A stretch of DNA of 64,000 nucleotides. It comes from Lineus longissimus (Eukaryota > Nemertea > Pilidiophora > Heteronemertea > Lineidae). This document shows positions 59,756-64,000 of this stretch, piece after piece (the stretch's first letter is position 1; every line of letters starts with the position of its first letter). Location: positions 18,235,292 to 18,299,291 of the forward strand of contig NC_088312.1 in NCBI RefSeq assembly GCF_910592395.1, given 5' to 3'. Made by a program: the position numbers and the translations under genes. The notes under the pieces are model-generated. The model was not told the DNA's origin. It saw nothing but the letters and a program-made list of their open reading frames with translations, and made no database searches.

Positions 59756-60198
59756 GAGACAAGACCACTAATGAATATTCATAGGTTGGAGGGTCGAGGC
59801 CTATCAATTAGACGAGTGCATGTTTTTTACTCTCAAGTACATATTTGGAGAGGTATTGAAAAAATATTTGCTGTGGCAAGTCTACAGATTTAAAGAAATT
59901 ATTTGATGAAAAAATTAATTTCGAATTTTGCTAATTGGGTAATAGGGGGCGTGTTTTGAGTTTTTTCTGCCAGTTGGCTGAAAAGAGTGGAAATATCAAA
60001 GTCTGTCTAATTTGTCGATTAAAAAAAAATTTCCGTGGTCAATCACCAATTTAAATCGCACCAGTTACTCGCAAGTCTAACCCGTATATCATATCCGAAT
60101 TTCAGTTTCACTACTTGACGCATTCTTTGATGCGTCGCGGTCAAACATTGACAATTTAACTGCTAAAAGGCTTAAAAAATCAATTGTGGTCTTGTCTC
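59756..60198. mobile_element. MITE with GAGACAAGACCA ends and ACCT target duplication
   Basis: 443 bp from gagacaagaccac to gtggtcttgtctc, flanked by ACCT at 59752-59755 and 60199-60202. It is related along its length to the elements in LicD intron 1 (2963-3319, 15490-15847), with an extra block of about 85 bp. It lies inside the Kolobok element near its right end. Confidence 0.8.
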
Positions 60199-60319
60199 AC
60201 CTCTTTTTAATATGGATAGAGACTACGGATTTACGTGCAAAGTTCAGGGCGGGTACTTTTAATCGCATTGAATGGGATAATTGGTTTTGAAAAATGAGTG
60301 TCTTAAGGGGAGGGCCCCT

Positions 60320-60447
60320 TTAAGGACACTAGTTTTGGTCCTATATTGGTTGTTTCCATTCAATTTGACCTCTCTAATCAGGACACCTCTCTATTAAGGA
60401 TAGCAGTTGTCAGTCCTGAGGATGTCCTTAATTGAGAGGTTCTACTG
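60320..60447 (-). mobile_element. Pogo-like MITE, locus 15, right part
   Basis: Resumes with TTAAggacactagttttggtc and ends GAGAGGTTCTACTG|TA. Joined to 54487-54543, minus one TTAA, it gives a normal member of the family. Confidence 0.9.
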
Positions 60448-60627
60448 TACGTTAAACAACCCAGTAGAAAATACAGAATTGGGCTTCATGTGAAATAAAA
60501 TATGTTATGCTTTATATGGCTGCTGTTCTTGAACTATGAACATGTTCATGACCGGCTATGAGATATTTTTACCCAGTTTCTTGATGCAACCGCATACAGC
60601 CTATGTGGAGGCTTTGGAAAGTGTATA

Positions 60628-60807
60628 CAGTAGAACCTCTCTATAAGGACACCCTCGAGACTGACAAATGCTGTCCTAAATAGAGAGGTGTCCTGATAAG
60701 AGTGGTCAAATTGAATGGAAACAATCAATTTGGGACCAGAACGTGTGTCCTTAATAGAGAGGTTGTCCTTATTAGAGAGGTGTCCACTCACAAGGGAGGT
60801 TCTACTG
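60628..60807 (+). mobile_element. Pogo-like MITE, locus 16
   Basis: TA|CAGTAGAACCTCTCTATAAG...GAGGTTCTACTG|TA. 180 bp with the target duplication on both sides. Confidence 0.85.
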
Positions 60808-61096
60808 TAATGTTTTATAACAATGTATGATACCACGAACTTTCACACATGTCAACTTCTCGTTAAATGAGAGTACCGGCTCTGTTCAAATGGGTTACCA
60901 GCTTCCAATTCAGATAAGAGTACCATTCATTGTCAATTCAGACAAATATGATATGAGACATGACAGGTCGATGGTGCCACAGACAGACAATAATCCAGGA
61001 CTCATCGGGGGACAAGAACTGGGAACTAACAACAGCTACTTGTGGCAGCTGTTCAGTCTGCGTTATATGATGGTAGCTAGTACTTGTACCAGAATA

Positions 61097-61317
61097 CAGT
61101 GTTCTCCACAGGAAATTTCTCAGGCCAGGTGCTGTAAGCAAATTTTGATAGAACTTGGAATTCATTTCAATTTTGTTCAGATTGGCAGCAAAATCTGTCC
61201 GGTGTTCTTACAGTCAAACCATTACCAACTCCATGAATCTGTCCGGGTGCTAATTTTTTTGTCCAGGTGCTAAAATGGAAAAATTGATTCGGACAAACAG
61301 CATTGTGGAGAACCCTG
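61097..61317. mobile_element. Short inverted-repeat element, CAGTGTTCTCCACA ends
   Basis: A 221-bp element with CAGTGTTCTCCACA at the left and the complement of CAGGGTTCTCCACA at the right. The body contains ctgtccgggtgctaatttt and gtccaggtgctaaa. The ends resemble hAT-type non-autonomous elements, but I find no 8-bp duplication. Confidence 0.6.
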
Positions 61318-61588
61318 GAGATCATTACTGGAATATCACACTAGACATGATACGGCTCGCCATCAACTACCGTCAGAGGATTTAAATTAAGCCGGTATGG
61401 TGTATAATAGAGGATTAAATGCTTGGTCATGTGCTATGGCTATTTTCTATCGATTACAGCAGAGTGGAGGTGTTTCCCTGGAGGTATGATAGATCAGTCA
61501 ATTTTGGTCCACCTCTCAATCCACCATGGATTGTCAATCTACAGATAAGGTATTCTGTTATGCATGTCATGCCGTTTATTGTGGCAGC

Positions 61589-62014
61589 GGTAGCGCAGTG
61601 GAAGAGAGTTGGCCTCATGGGTTCGACTCCCAGCCAAGTCACTGCTTGGTTCCCCTACTGGTAGCGCAGTGGAAGAGAGTTGGCCTCATGGGTTCGACTC
61701 CCAGCCAAGTCACTGCTTGGTTCCCCTACTGGTAGCGCAGTGGAAGAGAGTTGGCCTCATGGGTTCGACTCCCAGCCAAGTCACTGCTTGGTTCCCCTAC
61801 TGGTAGCGCAGTGGAAGAGAGTTGGCCTCATGGGTTCGACTCCCAGCCAAGTCACTGCTTGGTTCCCCTACTGGTAGCACAGTGGAAGAGAGTTGGCCTC
61901 ATGGGTTCGACTCCCAGCCAAGTCACTGCTTGGTTCCCCTACTGGTAGCGCAGTGGAAGAGAGTTGGCCTCATGGGTTCGACTCCCAGCCAAGTCACTGC
62001 TTGGTTCCCCTACT
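61589..62014 (+). repeat. Six tandem 71-bp tRNA-like units
   Basis: Units start at 61589, 61660, 61731, 61802, 61873 and 61944, nearly identical (one g-to-a change in unit 5). Each has an A box TAGCGCAGTGG, a B box GGTTCGACTCC in tgggttcgactcccag, and a 21-bp tail aagtcactgcttggttcccc. Only 18 bases separate the boxes, so an anticodon arm is missing and these cannot be tRNAs. A period of 71 rules out coding. Confidence 0.92.
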
Positions 62015-62165
62015 GGTCAAGTTCAAGTAAGTGTCTTCTGGTTGCTCCTTAAAACCCCCGATTGATTTCTGTGGAGACTGGGGTAATAATATGGTATTCC
62101 AAAAGCACTTTGAACAGGGAAACAGTGGAAAAGCGCTGAATACATAAGAACTTGATATTATTATC
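62015..62165 (+). mobile_element. Body and tail of the SINE behind the tandem heads
   Basis: After the last unit comes about 150 bp ending aaaagcgctgaatacataagaacttgatattattat, a typical SINE 3' end. The array therefore looks like a SINE whose head was amplified. Confidence 0.55.
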
Positions 62166-63059
62166 TTATCATCGCATCTTCAGTTCTATCTATTTTATTC
62201 TTCTCAAAGAGATTCCAAGGGTTTGTGGCGTGATGGAACATATTTTATGGTGTAGCATAATCCAAGCCATGGGTCCAGCCAGGTCAAGGAACAACTACAT
62301 AAGGCCCTAAACCTTCTCATATTACAACATTCAAATATTTGCCAACAAAAATCTGTGAAGTTCCTGTTTATTCTGATACTGCTCTCCAGTTACAACAAAT
62401 CACTGAAGGACTGTGATTTACTATAGCCATCTAGTCAGTAGCCTCTTGGCTATATTGATCTGCAAGGAAAAAAAATTATATTGCTGGTCTGTCCACAAGA
62501 TTCCCTGATGACTCCGGCACTCGCCTGAAGGATCGATCTGAAGGGCTACTTAGAGGTCAAAATGATAGGATGATGACACCAGTGACCTGGAAACCAGCCA
62601 TATAAATCAACCCTGGATCATAATCACTGTAAGACAAGAAGATCAATCATCTGTGGGTAAAACAGGTAAGTGTTGGGTTTGAGATTAATTTGCAGGTCGC
62701 AGTGATCACCAATTCTTGTTGCAAGCACCTGTGATGACCACTGCAAACAAGCAAGTTGTTTCGCATTTGACTATAATTGCTGGTTGTAGCGATTGAGAAT
62801 GATATAATGATGATGATGCAGTTACCTGGGGTCTGTATTTGGCATGGCAAGACATTTGTGATAAGAGCTTTGTCCTGACTTCATGCTGCCTAGCTAAGGC
62901 AAAAGGCAGTACATTTGAAATAGGGATTTGGAACACTTTTTTCTGTCGAAAACGTGAAGAAATCTGTGTTAACCAGTAATCAATTTACAAAGAGTTAGAA
63001 AAAATGTCAGCGCAGATCTTTGGGTCCGCATCCCCCCTGGTAGATGTGGTCAAGGGAAA
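62166..63059. other. Anonymous sequence with candidate 5' splice donor
   Basis: A donor-like AAAACAG|gtaagt lies near 62,665. No coding exon is recognised. Confidence 0.3.
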
Positions 63060-63690
63060 GGAATCATGACATTTAAAGTTGATACAACTTAACGATCAGT
63101 CTCTGTCTGAAAGGAATTGATCGGGAGGACGAAGGATATTGGAAACAAATAATGACCAAATCTATGGCCATTGGTGACCGTATTTTGCTGGGAGTGGTTG
63201 CTGTAACTGAGTTATCATCACATGACCTGAAGGGGAGATTGGCATAAGTGGTTGAGACGATAACATAAGGTTATTACCACCGTCTAGTTGGCCCTTCATT
63301 GGGGGTGACACTATAGTAAACAAACTTTACTGTTTGCCTGTTTAAAAATGGTGTTGAATAAGTTAAAGACATTCACTGCAATGTTCTTTTGGTCTATGTC
63401 CCCGGGAAAGGTCAGGTAAGAAAAAAAGGCTATCAAAAATAGAAACATGATGATATACAACATAATACAAGACTTTGAAGCCAATTCTTGTCTACACTCT
63501 GTCCTAATGGCATGGATTGAGAGGATATTAAGACATCAGAGTCACATCATGACCAAATTTGTGGCTATTGGTGTCCGTACGCTTGGAGAAAATTGTACCA
63601 CTAACCGAGTTGTCATGCCATGACCAGCATCGCTGATTTGTGTAAGAGGTGGATGGAGTAACGTAAGGAAATTACCATTTCATTTACTGG
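63060..63690. repeat. Diverged tandem duplication, about 430-bp unit
   Basis: Two units share gaccaaatytrtggcyattgg, tgtccgta, gagtt-tca--acatgacc, taagtggttgag-like and acgtaaggaaattacca. The second starts near 63,490. Confidence 0.6.
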
Positions 63691-64000
63691 TGCTCTTGAC
63701 AAGAAATATGGGCCATGTCTCTGATGTGTTTGTGTGGGAACTTGACGCTTCCGGTCTTGTGCAGGTTTTCACTAGGGCGGCATTTACGTGCCGTTCACGT
63801 TGTCACATGTCACGTGTCACTTTCCACGTGAAGACCGAACAACTCATTTCAAAGAGCAGGCTACTACATAGGATTCACAGTATCTCTTCACACCCTCATG
63901 TCATATTTTCACATTCTAATATTAGTGGGCCTACTGGGGACGACGAGGTTAGGGGACATAGTCCCTCTGATACAATTCGACGTCACCATACTTAAAAATC
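63691..64000. other. Window end, no gene confirmed
   Basis: An open frame at 63,690-63,995 has no known domain. The stretch contains tcacatgtcacgtgtcac and cacgtgaag E-box-like motifs at 63,803-63,834. Confidence 0.3.

Larger units (their letters stand above)
54544..60319 (-). mobile_element. Kolobok-type DNA transposon, 5,776 bp, with P2X7-ballast ORF
   Basis: Flanked by TTAA at 54540-54543 and 60320-60323, inside a pogo-like MITE. The ends are imperfect inverted repeats (AGGAACCCTCCGCTC and the complement, AGGGGCCCTCCCCTTA). It encodes a THAP plus DDE transposase on the minus strand and a separate ballast-domain protein on the plus strand. TTAA duplications and THAP transposases are traits of the Kolobok superfamily. 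A 443-bp MITE sits near its right end. The transposase appears broken, so it is probably no longer autonomous. Confidence 0.88.

Noticed and set aside
54544-60319. P element or piggyBac identity
   Set aside because: P elements make 8-bp duplications, and piggyBac transposases lack a THAP domain; TTAA plus THAP and the GDGRCDSPG core fit Kolobok.
60827-61273. 148-residue open frame
   Set aside because: It overlaps the CAGTGTTCTCCACA element and contains no recognisable domain.
61526-62052. Series of 65-residue frames with repeated sequence
   Set aside because: They are translations of the 71-bp tRNA-like array; the period is not a multiple of 3, so each frame is a by-product.

Overview
This is nuclear DNA from an intron-rich metazoan, most likely a marine invertebrate. 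The evidence is GT-AG introns, a type II membrane LicD-domain gene, a class A GPCR, Ginger and Kolobok DNA transposons, tRNA-derived SINEs and many TA-flanked MITEs. There are no bacterial operons, rRNA genes or CRISPR arrays. I cannot name the phylum from sequence alone.

Left third (1-22,400). A 53-bp minisatellite at the window edge is followed by a head-to-tail tandem duplication. Unit 1 is about 391-13,240 and unit 2 about 13,307-22,383. Each unit carries the same convergent gene pair: a three-exon LicD-domain gene on the plus strand (2298-5577; 14825-18671) and a single-exon rhodopsin-like GPCR on the minus strand. The LicD copies are nearly identical (8 differences in the 809-base last exon, one amino-acid change). 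The GPCR is intact in unit 2 (19567-20640). In unit 1 it is broken by a one-base deletion and has also lost the arginine of its DRY-position motif. The units differ by transposon traffic that can be read because each copy acts as the other's control: a 4,216-bp Ginger element sits at a CCGG in unit 1 (8056-12271) whose empty site survives in unit 2; a small CCGG-flanked MITE is a tandem dimer in unit 1 but one inverted copy in unit 2; and unit 2 has an extra intronic insertion with a tRNA-like piece and a palindromic MITE.

Middle (22,400-54,500). No complete gene is visible. The region holds most of 16 loci of one pogo-like MITE family (TA-flanked, ends CAGTRGAACCTC), a second TA-flanked MITE, a LINE 3' end with a 5' inversion, a foldback element with a 9-bp target duplication, several minisatellites (including a 1.5-kb array of 19-mers organised into 75-bp higher-order units), and SINEs. 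Several short ATG-containing stretches that end at good splice donors, all in phase 1 (43.4, 48.7, 50.9 and 53.1 kb), plus non-coding donors at 22.6, 35.2 and 39.3 kb, suggest (hypothesis) alternative first exons of one large plus-strand host gene whose body lies beyond the window.

Right part (54,500-64,000). A 5,776-bp Kolobok transposon (54544-60319; TTAA duplication) has inserted into one of the pogo-like MITEs. It encodes a THAP-domain DDE transposase (minus strand, broken by apparent frame changes) and, convergent to it, an intact two-exon 222-residue protein that carries the cysteine-rich zinc-binding 'ballast' domain known from the C-terminus of P2X7 receptors. Between the two lies an inverted mosaic of transposase fragments. 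A tandem array of six 71-bp tRNA-like units (61589-62014) and anonymous sequence complete the window.
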